In this document: positions 33,998 to 43,841 of the stretch, one piece after another
Layout: each line of letters starts with the position of its first letter
How positions within the stretch are numbered: position 1 is the stretch's first letter
From: Actinomycetes bacterium
Lineage (GTDB): Bacteria > Actinomycetota > Thermoleophilia > Gaiellales > Gaiellaceae
Assembly (NCBI GenBank): GCA_026708005.1
Contig: JAPOVR010000156.1
Span: 1 to 64,000 of the forward strand
Length of the DNA: 64,000 nt
Direction: 5' to 3'
Notes under the pieces: model-generated
What the model was told of the DNA's origin: nothing
The model's database searches: none
What the model saw: only the letters and a program-made list of their open reading frames with translations
Position numbers and translations under genes: made by a program

Positions 33998-34678
33998 CTA
34001 GAACAGATCGAGCTGCTCGTTGGAGAGCGCTGGCGCTACCTCGGACAGCGCTGCTCCCCCAGAGCTCGCCGGCACCATTCCGTCGTTGCAACCGTCGAGT
34101 AGCGCAGGAAGCCGGCTGAAATCCTCCTCGAGCGTCTTGCGCATCGCCGGGGTGTACAGAGCGGCGGCCGGGTGGAAGACCGGATAGAGCATGACGCTGC
34201 GCTCGCCGATTCGGGCCTCCTGCGGCCGACCGTGCACGCGTGTGATGCCGTCTGGCCGGCCGGAGAGGAGCTTGGTGGCGAAGTTACCGAGCGTTGCGAT
34301 CACGCGCGGCTCGATCAGCGCGACCTGCCGGAAGAGGATGCTCTCGCAGGCCTCGATCTCGTCGGGCATCGGGTCACGGTTCCCCGGGGGGCGGCACTTG
34401 AGGACGTTGGCAACGAAGACCGCCTCACGGGTCAGGCCGATGCCGGCCAGAAGCTCGTCGAGCAACTTCCCGGCTTGACCGACGAAGGGAAAGCCCTGCT
34501 TGTCTTCATGGAACCCTGGAGCCTCACCGACGAAAATCAGGTCGGCGGAGGGATCGCCCGATCCGAAGACGACCTGCGTGCGTCCCTGGGCTAGCCGGCA
34601 CCGGGTACAAACCGCGGCCTCCGCGGCGAGCTCAGCGAAGGCCGTCTCTCGCGTCAGCGTTTGCTCAGCCGCAGCCAC
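33998..34678 (-). CDS. Uracil-DNA glycosylase, family 4 (Fe-S type)
   Basis: This 226-aa enzyme removes uracil from DNA. The iron-sulfur cysteines are in [11 protein letters not shown] near residue 20 and [20 protein letters not shown]. Motif A is [20 protein letters not shown] and motif B is [13 protein letters not shown] start at the GTG at 34678, which overlaps the end of the FmdB-like gene by 14 bases; a longer frame upstream translates that gene's glycine/cysteine tail in another register. It opens the block that leads into the tsa genes. Confidence 0.93.
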   Translation of the reverse strand: MAAAEQTLTRETAFAELAAEAAVCTRCRLAQGRTQVVFGSGDPSADLIFVGEAPGFHEDKQGFPFVGQAGKLLDELLAGIGLTREAVFVANVLKCRPPGNRDPMPDEIEACESILFRQVALIEPRVIATLGNFATKLLSGRPDGITRVHGRPQEARIGERSVMLYPVFHPAAALYTPAMRKTLEEDFSRLPALLDGCNDGMVPASSGGAALSEVAPALSNEQLDLF

Positions 34679-34892
34679 AGCCCCCGCCGCAGCAGCCGCC
34701 GCCGCCGGACGGCATGCGAGGCTGCGCACCGAAGCTTGGCTCCCCGCTGGAGGCGCTCGTCGCAAAGACGCTCAGCAGGCGGCGTGTGTTGGTGGAGGCG
34801 CAGTCCGGGCACGGCGGCTCGTCCCCACCGTTCCTGATGAGCTCCTCGAAGTGCGACTCGCACGTCATGCACACGAACTCGTAGATCGGCAC
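34665..34892 (-). CDS. FmdB-family putative regulatory zinc-ribbon protein
   Basis: This 75-aa protein starts with GTG and the family sequence [18 protein letters not shown]. Two CxxC pairs (CMTC, CPDC) form a zinc ribbon. The end is Gly/Cys-rich ([14 protein letters not shown]), which is common in this family. FmdB was named from a methanogen formamidase locus; the bacterial relatives have no proven role. It is the first clear gene of the operon running to rex. Confidence 0.9.
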   Translation of the reverse strand: MPIYEFVCMTCESHFEELIRNGGDEPPCPDCASTNTRRLLSVFATSASSGEPSFGAQPRMPSGGGGCCGGGCGCG

Positions 34893-35035
34893 GCCGTCCA
34901 GTCTATGCACACTGACGGACACGACGCAAGCTGCGGCGCCGGCCTCAGTCACGGCACACCTTCGGCGCCCGAGAGTGCTTGGTGCACGGCAACGCACGGG
35001 CCGGCCGTTGGAGCGGCAGCTCACTGTTCCGGCCC

Positions 35036-35377
35036 CTAGCTCCCATGGCTCTTGCAGATCAGGTCCTCCCGTCGAAACGAGTTCTCCGAGATCGCTTGCA
35101 GCAACGGCCCCACGAACGTCGGGGCGATGCGGATGCAGCTGACGACCCGCGCCTTGATCGGGTCCGGCGGCTCGGGACGCCGCACGATCTGACAGAAGTC
35201 GATGGTCAGCTCGTGCTCACCGCTGTTGACAGCAGCGAAGTTCGCGTAGACACCCGCCTCGCACTCGGAGCTGATCTCAACCTCGATCTCCTGTCCTGGT
35301 GGTTCTTCAGGCAGCGGGGATCCCTTTGGCTTGCGAGCGCAGTGATCTTGTCGCAGCGTACATCGAACCACACCCAT
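35036..35377 (-). CDS. DUF3467-family protein
   Basis: This 113-aa protein carries a DUF3467 domain at about residues 30-105: [35 protein letters not shown] and the C-terminal [20 protein letters not shown]. These are small beta-rich proteins of unknown function. The first 25 residues are not typical, but no later ATG or GTG start is available. It lies 143 bases upstream of the fmdB-like gene and may be a separate transcript. Confidence 0.75.
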   Translation of the reverse strand: MGVVRCTLRQDHCARKPKGSPLPEEPPGQEIEVEISSECEAGVYANFAAVNSGEHELTIDFCQIVRRPEPPDPIKARVVSCIRIAPTFVGPLLQAISENSFRREDLICKSHGS

Positions 35378-35502
35378 CCCTCAAGGTTCGAGCACAAGCC
35401 GTCAGGCCCCGATGCGCTGCGGCTCGGCCGCAGGCGCTCCCCGCCGCTCCCGTCGCATGGACGGGTGGAGGCGAGCGCCTCGCGCATCGACACAGGCGCT
35501 CG

Positions 35503-35531
35503 CAGACGCAGGCGCCTTGCGCATCTATAAT
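35503..35531 (+). promoter_or_regulatory. Probable sigma-70-type promoter for the pan operon
   Basis: A perfect TATAAT lies at 35526-35531, with a weak -35 (CAGACG, 35503-35508) at 17-base spacing. It is conspicuous in this GC-rich sequence. It precedes the leader frame at 35581 and panC. Confidence 0.6.
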
Positions 35532-35580
35532 GTCACCAGGTCCGTCGAGCCCGGTATCCCAAGGAGGAACTGGAGCCTGG

Positions 35581-35742
35581 ATGTTCACCGCAGCCGTCAT
35601 GGTTGGCGGCAGCCGCGCCGAGAGCACCGCCTCGGCCGGTGGCGCGCGCGCTGTTGCGCCGGTGGTTGCCGAGCATGCCCCGAGCTCTCGCGATGGCGCT
35701 CGCGCGCTCTGCCCTCACTGGCTGGTCGGCCAATGGAGGTGA
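35581..35742 (+). CDS. Possible 53-aa leader peptide overlapping panC
   Basis: An ATG at 35581 follows AAGGAGG by 13 bases and the TATAAT promoter by about 50. The frame encodes 53 residues (MFTAAVMVGGSRAESTASAG at the start) and its TGA at 35740 lies just inside panC, which starts at 35733 in another frame. The overlap would allow translational coupling. I recognise no family and the peptide may simply be a leader, or an open stretch in the untranslated region. The rest of 35378-35732 holds only the promoter. Confidence 0.4.
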   Translation: MFTAAVMVGGSRAESTASAGGARAVAPVVAEHAPSSRDGARALCPHWLVGQWR

Positions 35743-36554
35743 TCACCACCATCGCCGGGCTCCGCGAGGAGCTGTACCCACGGCGGGCGCACGCTCAGAT
35801 CGCGCTCGTCCCAACCATGGGCGCGTTGCATGCAGGTCATCTCGCGCTCATCGAGGCCGCCCGCACGCAGTGTGAGCTCGTCGTCATAAGCCTCTTCGTC
35901 AACCCAACCCAGTTCGGCTCCGCGGCCGATTTCGACTGCTACCCACGGACGCTCGAGCGCGACGGCCAAGCCGCCGAGGCCGCTGGGGTCGACTACCTGT
36001 TCGCTCCGAGCACTGAGGAGGTCTACCCTGCGGGCTTCCAGACGCAGGTCGAGGTCGCCGACGTCTCCCGTGGCATGGAGGGCGCTGCTCGACCCGGACA
36101 TTTCGGAGCCGTCGCGACCATCTGCTTGAAGCTCTTCAATATCGTGCAGCCCGACCGTGCGTACTTCGGGCGGAAGGACGCACAGCAGGCCGCCGTCGTC
36201 ATCCGGATGGTGCATGACCTCGACATCGACGTCGACGTCCGGATCGTGCCGACCGTGCGTGATACGGATGGCCTTGCGCTCAGCTCGCGCAACGTGCACC
36301 TGACGCAGCGGGAACGCCAGGCCGCCTTGGCTCTGCCCGAGGCCCTCGCTGCCGGCAGAGCAGCGCATGCGCTCGGCGGAGATCCGGTCGGCGCTGCTCG
36401 TGAGGCGCTGACCGAGGCTGTCGACGTCGTCATGGACTACGTCGACACGATGCGCCTGAACGGTCAATCTCTGCTCGCTGGCTCCATCACCGTCGGCTCC
36501 ACCCGACTCATCGACAACGTCATCCTCGACCCAGGAGCCCAGGAGGTTTTCTGA
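35733..36554 (+). CDS. panC: Pantothenate synthetase
   Basis: This 273-aa enzyme joins pantoate and beta-alanine with ATP. Family motifs are LVPTMGALHAGHLALIEAAR with the HxGH nucleotide-binding element, VVISLFVNPTQFGSAADFDC, and the KMSKS-like region [31 protein letters not shown] is also conserved. Length and ends are normal. The stop overlaps the panB start (TGATG), so panC and panB form a coupled operon for vitamin B5 synthesis. Confidence 0.95.
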   Translation: MEVITTIAGLREELYPRRAHAQIALVPTMGALHAGHLALIEAARTQCELVVISLFVNPTQFGSAADFDCYPRTLERDGQAAEAAGVDYLFAPSTEEVYPAGFQTQVEVADVSRGMEGAARPGHFGAVATICLKLFNIVQPDRAYFGRKDAQQAAVVIRMVHDLDIDVDVRIVPTVRDTDGLALSSRNVHLTQRERQAALALPEALAAGRAAHALGGDPVGAAREALTEAVDVVMDYVDTMRLNGQSLLAGSITVGSTRLIDNVILDPGAQEVF

Positions 36555-37441
36555 TGGGCAACGCCCGCGCAGAGCAGCAACGACAGACACTCACCGAGCT
36601 GCGCACCAAGGTGCAGCGGGGCGAGCGTCTGGTCATGGTCACGGCCTACGACTGCGGCGGCGGGCGGCTTGCAGACGAGGCCGACGTCGATCTCGTGCTC
36701 GTCGGCGACTCGGCCGCGATGACCGTCCTCGGCCTCGACTCGACCGTGCCGATCACGCTCGACGAGCTGATCGTGCTGGCAGGCGCGGCGAGGCGAGGCG
36801 CCCAGCGGCCGCTCGTGATCTGCGACATGCCCTTTGGCAGCTACGAGGTCTCCGACGCCGAGGCAGTCAGGAACGCCATACGGATTGTGAAGGAGACCGG
36901 CGTCGACATGGTCAAGCTCGAGGGCGCCAGCTCGACCGTCCAGCGCGTGCAGGCGATCGTCAGCGCCGGTGTGGCGGTCTGCGGCCACATTGGCCTCGTG
37001 CCCCAGTCCGCTGTTCTGCTCGGCGGCTATCGCACTCAGGGTCGCACAGCCCAGCGGGCGCTCGAGCTGATCGATGAGGCGCTCGCGCTCGAGGCCGCAG
37101 GCGCGAGCATGATCGTGCTCGAAGCCGTGCCTTCACCTGTCGCCGCCCGTATCACCGAGGCCCTCACGATCCCGACGATCGGCATCGGCGCCGGACCGAG
37201 CTGCGACGGCCAGGTGCTGGTCTATCACGACCTGCTGGGCCTGAGTGAGGGCCACCGCCCCCGTTTCGTCAAGCAGTACGCCGACGTCGGCGCTCAAACA
37301 CGCTCAGCGCTCGCGCGTTTCGCCGACGACGTACGCAGCGGCGCCTATCCGAGCTCCGAGCACGAGTACGCGATGCCGCAGGAGGAGCTCGCCCTGTTCG
37401 AGGACCGGCTCGATCCGCGCGCGAGCCGATCGCCCACCTAA
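36554..37441 (+). CDS. panB: 3-methyl-2-oxobutanoate hydroxymethyltransferase
   Basis: This 295-aa TIM-barrel enzyme makes ketopantoate from ketoisovalerate and methylene-tetrahydrofolate, the first step toward pantothenate. Motifs include MVTAYDCGGGRLADEADVDL, VLVGDSAAMTVLG, VKLEGASSTVQRV, CGHIGLVPQSAVLLGG and IGIGAGPSCDGQVLVYHDLL. The metal-binding Asp in VGDS and the Glu in KLEG are present. It directly follows panC and ends the operon; a long intergenic region follows. Confidence 0.95.
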   Translation: MGNARAEQQRQTLTELRTKVQRGERLVMVTAYDCGGGRLADEADVDLVLVGDSAAMTVLGLDSTVPITLDELIVLAGAARRGAQRPLVICDMPFGSYEVSDAEAVRNAIRIVKETGVDMVKLEGASSTVQRVQAIVSAGVAVCGHIGLVPQSAVLLGGYRTQGRTAQRALELIDEALALEAAGASMIVLEAVPSPVAARITEALTIPTIGIGAGPSCDGQVLVYHDLLGLSEGHRPRFVKQYADVGAQTRSALARFADDVRSGAYPSSEHEYAMPQEELALFEDRLDPRASRSPT

Positions 37442-38462
37442 CCGCGCGGCCGGACACGGGCGCGACGGGCGCTGGCTGAAGAACTCAGCCTCGCTGTCTT
37501 TCTGGCCGAAGCGACGGCAGCTGGTGGTGCGAGCTCGGACCTCGGCCAGCGCGGTGCGGTCAAGGGTGGGTCCGGCTGAAGCGACGGCAGCTCGTGGATC
37601 AGGGGCGCAGGGGCTCCGTGAACCGCGGGTGGTCGAGCCCAGTCAGCAGCTCCTCGCGGCGCCACGGGACACCCTCGCGGTGGCTGCGTCGGCGCGAGCC
37701 CTCCGCAGAGCACGGCAAGCGTGCGGGGTGCGCCGATGCCTGTGGTGGCCATGCCGGCCCGGGCCCTCCGCAGAACGACACCGCCGAGCGGCGCTCCCAG
37801 CGGGCCTCAGCCCGGCGGTCCCGAGCCGGGCCGGCGCCTGCAACAGCCCTAAGGGGCTGCCTGGGTGCGGGCTGGCTTGTCGTTCCAAATCGCCGAGCTG
37901 GGGCTCCCGCCTCCGACAGCCCTAAGGGGAGCCCGCCCCCCACCCACCACCCGGGGGTAGCCCAGAAATGCCCGCAGCTCTTGCGCGATCTGTCACAGAA
38001 GCGTCACGAGACCGCCACAGTTGCGCACAGGCGTGCCGCCGGCCGGGCACCCCTCTCACCGCCCTGGCACACGGACGGCGTACGGAGGAGCAACCCCATC
38101 GCTACCGGCCAGGAGCGGTGCCACCACCGCTAGACAGTCCGAGCACAAGGGAACGCCCGCCAAGCCCCACGCCCTGTCTCCTCTAGCCATGCCCGCCTCG
38201 ACAGGCCACACTGGGGCCGGCCGCATGCCTCCCTCCGGCTACGACGGTAACGAGAAAACCCGCACAAACCATGCGTGCTCACGCCGAGCGTGTCAGAGAT
38301 TTGCACCAGATCCCGCACCGCGCGCCCAAGCCAGCCGCGGTACCTCGCCTAGAGCGCTGCACGAAGCCATCCGACGGCAGCCGTGCCGCGTCGCCTCGGC
38401 CTCCCTGCCGCCTCAGCCTCCCCAGCCTGCAAGGAGACCCGATGGCCCGACGTGCTCTGCAC
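37442..38462. other. 1021-base intergenic region between convergent genes, with repeats and hairpins
   Basis: No gene is convincing on either strand. GAAGCGACGGCAGCT occurs twice (near 37507 and 37579). A hairpin CAGCCC/GGGCTG at 37844-37859 could be a terminator of panB, and a related CAGCCCTAAGGGG recurs at 37917. Copy B of the dispersed element follows at once. The last 300 bases before the convergent membrane-protein gene show nothing recognisable. Confidence 0.6.
37937..38015 (+). repeat. Dispersed intergenic element, copy B
   Basis: It starts with CCCCCACCCACCACCCGGGG, continues GGTAGCCCAGAAATG, GCAGCTCTTGCGCGA, and ends TGTCACAGAAGCGTCACGAG. It shares the front half with copy A and the back half with copy C. 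Confidence 0.75.
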
Positions 38463-39212
38463 CTACAGCTGGCGTACCGCGATGAGGAGTGCGACCAGCG
38501 CAAGCAGCGCCAATACTGCGAGCAGGACGGTGCCGATGGCTCGCACCCAGGTCCACCGGTAGGTGGTGTGGATGCCATACAGGAGCAGCCCGGCTGACCA
38601 CAGGATGAAGGCGATGCCGATGCCGTTGAAGGCAGCCGGGCCGATGCCGGTGTCGGCGCCGCCAGTCCTGAACGTATCGCTTCCGTAGATGGCGAGCCGA
38701 ACCGGCCACATAACCAGCGACAGCGCGATCGGAGCCATCGCGAACCCGAAGACGTGACGTGCGCGGATGGCGCTCGATTTCCGCTGCTTCTTGACGCTGG
38801 CTCCGCGCGTCCCCAGGTAGAGCACGGTACCGCCGATCCAGTAGCTCGCGATCCCGTAGAACGCGCCGCCGAGAAGTGCCCACACGACGATGAGGAGCCC
38901 GTCGAGCTCGGGATCGTCGAGAAGCCGTCCGGCGACGCTCGTCTGCAGAACCGTTGCGATTCCCGTGAGTAGCAGGATCGCGAGGATCGGTTCCTGACGT
39001 GCCGTGAGGGCCTCTTTCGACTCGTCCCGCAGTGCGACAAAGACAGGCCGCGGGCTGAAGAACACCATCGACACGCGCAGCCACCATTGCCGCTGAAGCT
39101 GTCGCTCACGCTGCTGTGGTGTCAGCTTGGCGTCCGGCTCGTCGACCCGTGGAGCCGCCCGGCGCGCTCGCCCCTCGGGAATCGCCGGCCGCTGAGGGGG
39201 TGCGCTGCTCAC
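38463..39212 (-). CDS. Yip1-like integral membrane protein, unknown function
   Basis: This 249-aa protein has a charged N-terminal 55 residues and five hydrophobic segments. The pattern FFSPRPVFVALRDE before the first segment, LLGGAFYGIASYWIGGTVLYLG and the run of five helices resemble the Yip1 family. Function in bacteria is unknown. I start at the GTG at 39212; a TTG nine codons upstream is also possible. It converges with panB. Confidence 0.75.
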   Translation of the reverse strand: MSSAPPQRPAIPEGRARRAAPRVDEPDAKLTPQQRERQLQRQWWLRVSMVFFSPRPVFVALRDESKEALTARQEPILAILLLTGIATVLQTSVAGRLLDDPELDGLLIVVWALLGGAFYGIASYWIGGTVLYLGTRGASVKKQRKSSAIRARHVFGFAMAPIALSLVMWPVRLAIYGSDTFRTGGADTGIGPAAFNGIGIAFILWSAGLLLYGIHTTYRWTWVRAIGTVLLAVLALLALVALLIAVRQL

Positions 39213-39310
39213 GCCGCTGACTCTAACGCTCCCGGGCAACCCTAACGCGCGCGTTCGCAGCGTGATAGGCCCGCAAGCGTGCGGATGACAAGCCGGCCGG
39301 TGCGCCGGTG

Positions 39311-42217
39311 TCAGGCGGCAGCCCTGGCACGGCTCGGTAGAAGCTCGCGCAGGAATTGGCCGGTGGAGCTCGCCTCGACCTCGGCGACCTCCTCCGGGGT
39401 TCCGGAGGCGACGAGCTCGCCCCCCTCCTCCCCACCCTCCGGGCCAAGATCGACGATCCAGTCGGCCTGCTTGATCACGTCGAGGTTGTGCTCGATGACC
39501 ATGACCGTATTGCCGGCTTCAACAAGCCGGTGCAGCACGTCAAGGAGCTTCTCGATGTCCGCGAAGTGGAGGCCCGTGGTCGGCTCGTCGAGGATGTAGA
39601 GCGTCTTCCCCGTCGCCACCTTGGAGAGCTCGGCCGAGAGCTTGACCCGCTGGGCTTCGCCACCGGAGAGGGTAGTCGCCGGCTGACCGAGCTCGATGTA
39701 ATCGAGCCCGACATCGTGCAGCGTCTGCAGCCGGCGACGGATCTTCGGGATCCGTGCGAAGAACGCGAGGGCGTCCTCGACCGACATCGCCAAGACGTCG
39801 GCGATCGACTTCCCCTTGAAGCTGACCTCAAGGGTCTCACGGTTGTACCGACGGCCCTGACAGGTCTCGCAGGGGACATAGACATCCGGGAGGAAGTGCA
39901 TCTCGATCTTGAGCGTGCCATCCCCCTTACAGGTCTCGCAGCGCCCACCGCGGACATTGAACGAGAAGCGCCCCGGTCGATAACCACGCACCTTCGCGTC
40001 GGGCGTCTGCGCGTAGAGCTCCCGGATGTGATCGAACAGCTTCGTGTAGGTCGCGGGATTCGAGCGGGGTGTTCGGCCGATCGGCGTCTGGTCGATGTCG
40101 ATGACCTTGTCGAACGCCTCGATGCCCTCGATCCGATCGTGGTCGCCGGGCTTGACGCGCACGCGGTGGAGCCGGTTCGCCAGCGACTTGTAGAGGATCT
40201 CGTTGACGAGCGTCGACTTCCCCGACCCAGAGACACCGGTGACGCAGATCAGCTTCCTGAGCGGAAACTCGACGCCGATTCCCTTGAGGTTGTGCATGCG
40301 AGCGCCGTGGAGCGAGAAGGTGCCCAGATCCTCGGTACGCCGCTCAGGCACCGGGATCGCGCGGCTCCCGGCAAGAAACTGGCCGGTAAGCGACGCGCGC
40401 TCCATCGCCACCTGCTTCGCCATTCCCTGAGCGACGACATGACCGCCGTGGGAGCCAGCGCCCGGCCCCATGTCGACGAGGTGGTCTGCTGCCCGCATCA
40501 TCTGCTCATCGTGCTCGACGACGATGATCGTGTTGCCGAGGTCGCGCAGGCTTTCGAGGGTCCTGATGAGCCGGCCGTTGTCGCGCTGGTGAAGCCCGAT
40601 CGACGGCTCATCGAGGATGTAGAGGACACCCACGAGCTGCGAGCCGATCTGAGTCGCCAGCCGCAGGCGCTGAGCCTCGCCCCCCGACAGCGTCGAGGCC
40701 GCGCGGTCCAGCGCCAAGTAGCCGACCCCGACGTTGTCGAGGAACTCGAGGCGCTCGCGAATCTCCCGCAGGATGCGCGAGCCGATGTGCTGGTCGCGCT
40801 CGCTGAGCCGTAGCTGATCGAGAGAGGCGATCGCCGCGCGCACCGAGAGCTGCGTGAACTCATGGATGTTCCGTTCACCGATCGTCACCGAGAGGATTTC
40901 GGGACGCAGCCGGGCGCCGCCGCAGGCGATGCACGGTCGCGTCGACATGTACTCCTCGATGCGCTCACGCTGCTGCGCCGAGTCGGTCTCCCGATACCGC
41001 CGCTCGAGGTTGTTGACGATACCCTCGAACGCCATCGTGTACGAGCGCCTTCGTCCCATCCGATTTCGGTACTGCACATAGACTTTGTCGTTTCCGGTCC
41101 CACGCAGAAACCGGTCCTGGTGGGCTAGAGGCATCTCTTGCCACGGCCGGCTTGTGTCGATCTCGTATCGGTCGGCGATGGCCTGGATCACCGCCTCGTA
41201 GAACGACGACCAGCCGACCGACCAAGGCACGAGCGCACCGTCATCGATCGCGAGGCTCGGATCGGGAACGAGGAGATCTGGGTCGATCTCCTGCTGCAGA
41301 CCGAGGCCCATGCAGCGTTGGCAGGCGCCGTGGGGGGAGTTGAACGAGAACACTCGGGGCTCGAGCTCCGGGAGCCCGGCGCCGTGCTTGGGGCAGGCGA
41401 ACCGCTCTGAGAAGGTGAGCGAGTCGCCAGCGCCCACCGCGAGCGGCAGCCTCTGTGCATTATCCTCGGCACCGGCTTGAAGCGGCTCGCTCGGGACACT
41501 GACGACGTCGATGGTGACAAGCTGGTCTGCGAGCCCGAGCGCCGTCTCGACCGAGTCAGTCAGCCGGTGTCGCAGATCGGGTTTCATCGTGAGCCGGTCA
41601 ACCACCACCTCGATCGTGTGCTTGAACTTCTTGTCGAGGTCGATGTCCTCCTCGAGCAGCCGCTGCTCACCATCGACCTTGACGCGCGTGAACCCGTCCG
41701 CGCGAAGATCCTCCAGCAGGTCGCGAAACTCGCCCTTGCGGTCGCGCACGACCGGAGCGTTGACGGTAAACCTCGTGCGCTGCGGCAGGGCGAGCACTTG
41801 GTCGACGATCGACTGCACGGTCTGTCCCGCGATCGGCGTGCCGCAGACCGGACAGTGGGGCTTGCCGATGCGCGCGTAGAGGAGCCGGAGGTAGTCGTAG
41901 ATCTCCGTCACGGTGCCGACCGTTGACCGGGGGTTGCGGGAGGTCGTCTTCTGATCGATCGAGATCGCCGGAGACAAGCCATCGATCGAGTCGACGTCGG
42001 GCTTCTCCATCATCTCGAGGAACTGGCGCGCGTAGGCGGATAGCGACTCGACGTACCGCCGCTGCCCCTCCGCATAGATCGTGTCGAAGGCGAGCGAGGA
42101 CTTCCCGGAGCCGGAGAGTCCGGTGATGCAGATCAGCGCGTTCCGCGGCAGCCGAACCGTGATGTCCTTCAGGTTGTGCTCGCGGGCGCCGTGAACAACG
42201 AGCTCGTCGACGACCAT
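39311..42217 (-). CDS. uvrA: Excinuclease ABC subunit A
   Basis: This 968-aa damage-recognition ATPase works with UvrB, encoded at 48-50 kb. It carries two ABC ATPase halves, with Walker A sequences [20 protein letters not shown] and [16 protein letters not shown], signatures [20 protein letters not shown] and [16 protein letters not shown]. Zinc modules are seen as CPKH with CQRC and as CETCKGDGT with [10 protein letters not shown] start at ATG 42217 ([15 protein letters not shown] after Met); 85 upstream codons are unsupported. It ends with the normal C-terminal tail. Confidence 0.96.
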   Translation of the reverse strand: MVVDELVVHGAREHNLKDITVRLPRNALICITGLSGSGKSSLAFDTIYAEGQRRYVESLSAYARQFLEMMEKPDVDSIDGLSPAISIDQKTTSRNPRSTVGTVTEIYDYLRLLYARIGKPHCPVCGTPIAGQTVQSIVDQVLALPQRTRFTVNAPVVRDRKGEFRDLLEDLRADGFTRVKVDGEQRLLEEDIDLDKKFKHTIEVVVDRLTMKPDLRHRLTDSVETALGLADQLVTIDVVSVPSEPLQAGAEDNAQRLPLAVGAGDSLTFSERFACPKHGAGLPELEPRVFSFNSPHGACQRCMGLGLQQEIDPDLLVPDPSLAIDDGALVPWSVGWSSFYEAVIQAIADRYEIDTSRPWQEMPLAHQDRFLRGTGNDKVYVQYRNRMGRRRSYTMAFEGIVNNLERRYRETDSAQQRERIEEYMSTRPCIACGGARLRPEILSVTIGERNIHEFTQLSVRAAIASLDQLRLSERDQHIGSRILREIRERLEFLDNVGVGYLALDRAASTLSGGEAQRLRLATQIGSQLVGVLYILDEPSIGLHQRDNGRLIRTLESLRDLGNTIIVVEHDEQMMRAADHLVDMGPGAGSHGGHVVAQGMAKQVAMERASLTGQFLAGSRAIPVPERRTEDLGTFSLHGARMHNLKGIGVEFPLRKLICVTGVSGSGKSTLVNEILYKSLANRLHRVRVKPGDHDRIEGIEAFDKVIDIDQTPIGRTPRSNPATYTKLFDHIRELYAQTPDAKVRGYRPGRFSFNVRGGRCETCKGDGTLKIEMHFLPDVYVPCETCQGRRYNRETLEVSFKGKSIADVLAMSVEDALAFFARIPKIRRRLQTLHDVGLDYIELGQPATTLSGGEAQRVKLSAELSKVATGKTLYILDEPTTGLHFADIEKLLDVLHRLVEAGNTVMVIEHNLDVIKQADWIVDLGPEGGEEGGELVASGTPEEVAEVEASSTGQFLRELLPSRARAAA

Positions 42218-42320
42218 CGGAGGCAGTCTAGTCTCGGGCTTTGACAGGATCCCGGGCTGCCCCAAGCCGCAAGAAGCCGTCGCGTGAGGCACCGCAAGCG
42301 GAGCCCAGGGAGAATGCCGT

Positions 42321-43340
42321 ATGCCCGTGACGCGACGAGAGATCAGCGGCCGGCTCGTTGATCCCGTCGATGGCGTCGTGTGCGGAGTCATCTCGGTTGC
42401 CGCTGATGGAGCGATCGGCGCGGTCGAGCAGCGCGCGATCGCCCCTGACGAGCTCGTGTTCCCTGGTTTCATCGATCTCCACGTCTACGAGACGTCACAG
42501 CTTGCCAAGCACGGGGTGACGGGGTACCTGGCAACGTGCGGCACGTCGCGCAGAGGTGTCGTCGAGTCCTTCCTCGCCTCCCTCCCCGATGACGGAGAGT
42601 GCCTGGGAGCCCACATCGAGGGCCCGTACCTCGCGCTCGGAGCCGCCGGCGCGCAGCGCCCCTTGCACATCCGGCCGGTCGACCTCGGCGAGCTGGCGGG
42701 CTGGCTGGAGACGGGGCTCGTTCGGATGCTCACGCTCGCCCCGGAGCTGCCGGGTGCAATCGAGGCCATCGAGATGATTGCCGCTGCAGGTGCGGTGCCT
42801 GCGCTCGGGCACACACTCGCGGAACCCGAGCTGGTTCAGCGCGCCGTCGCCGCCGGCGCGCGGTTCGCGACGCACCTCTGGAACGCGGCAGCTCCGCTTA
42901 CCGCACGCGCGCCGGGGCCGGTTGGAGCGCTCCTCGCGGACAGCCGCTTGACGCTCGGCCTGATTACGGATGGACGTCATCTGCACCCGCTGAGCGAAGA
43001 GCTCACCGTTCGCCTAGCGGGGCCCGAGCGGATCGCCCTCACGAGCGACCTCGTGGCATCGTCCGGCGCCGACGGCCGCCTGCTGGGAGGCGACCGCTGC
43101 GGTGCTGCCCTGACTGCCCGCATGGCCAGGTTCGGGCTTCAGGAAGCCGCCGGGATGGCGAGCCTCGTGCCGGCCGGCGTGCTCGGGCTGCATGACCGGG
43201 GCCGCCTTCAGCGGGGCTTCCGCGCCGATCTGGCGATCCTCGATCCCACATACCGACCGCTCGAGACGATCGTGGCAGGCGAGACCGTGTGGTCGTCCCG
43301 CGGCGGGGGCGTTCGACGATCAAGGGAGTGCGCCTCCTGA
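42321..43340 (+). CDS. nagA: N-acetylglucosamine-6-phosphate deacetylase-like amidohydrolase
   Basis: This 339-aa amidohydrolase-fold protein should remove acetate from GlcNAc-6-phosphate in amino-sugar recycling. The metal site is recognisable: the Glu in GAHIEGPYL, His in ALGHTLAEP, His in [11 protein letters not shown] and Asp in [10 protein letters not shown]. The usual first HxH of amidohydrolases reads FIDLHVYET, so its second His is Tyr; single-metal NagA enzymes such as that of E. coli also lack this pair. The gene is divergent from uvrA. No kinase or transporter for amino sugars lies next to it. Confidence 0.85.
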   Translation: MPVTRREISGRLVDPVDGVVCGVISVAADGAIGAVEQRAIAPDELVFPGFIDLHVYETSQLAKHGVTGYLATCGTSRRGVVESFLASLPDDGECLGAHIEGPYLALGAAGAQRPLHIRPVDLGELAGWLETGLVRMLTLAPELPGAIEAIEMIAAAGAVPALGHTLAEPELVQRAVAAGARFATHLWNAAAPLTARAPGPVGALLADSRLTLGLITDGRHLHPLSEELTVRLAGPERIALTSDLVASSGADGRLLGGDRCGAALTARMARFGLQEAAGMASLVPAGVLGLHDRGRLQRGFRADLAILDPTYRPLETIVAGETVWSSRGGGVRRSRECAS

Positions 43341-43521
43341 CCCAGGCGACCGACGCATTAGCCGCTGGGTGCGACGACCAGAGCACGTGGCCACCCCGGC
43401 CGCCGTTCAGTTTCGGCAACCCGGTTGTGCGTCAGTCGCAGTGCTCAGACATGTGGGCATCACCGACCGGCCGGCCGAACCAGACCAGCTGCCGGGCGAG
43501 GTCTGCGTCAGACCGCGGCGC

Positions 43522-43761
43522 TCAGGCTCGCCGCCAGCGGCCAAAGACGAGCCCGCCGAGTGCGAACCCGAGTCCGAACGTGCCGATCGCAAACGCACCG
43601 ATTGCAAGGGCCTTGCGGAAGGTGGACAGCCGCTCCCAGCGTCCGAGCGTGTCGCGCTCCTCTGGCGAGAGCGACTCGCCACGCCGCTGCTTGCGCGCAG
43701 CCGACCCGGCGTGCAGACCAAGGTAGACGTCGTCGACGATCTCTCCGGCTTCGTCAGTCAT
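43522..43761 (-). CDS. Small membrane protein, unknown function
   Basis: This 79-aa protein begins MTDEAGEIVDDVYLGLHAGS, has a charged middle part (KQRRGESLSPEERDTLGRWE) and ends in a hydrophobic segment LAIGAFAIGTFGLGFALGGL with a positive tail. It looks like a tail-anchored protein with a small cytoplasmic domain. No family is recognised. A longer version from 43818 adds 19 residues; the ATG at 43761 leaves an 80-base spacer to the divergent phosphoesterase gene. Confidence 0.55.
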   Translation of the reverse strand: MTDEAGEIVDDVYLGLHAGSAARKQRRGESLSPEERDTLGRWERLSTFRKALAIGAFAIGTFGLGFALGGLVFGRWRRA

Positions 43762-43841
43762 CCTCTTCTTAGTGTAGAGGCCGATCCCCCCAGATAGCGA
43801 GAACGAGATCGCAAGCACCGTCGGGGCTATAGTCGTGGGCC

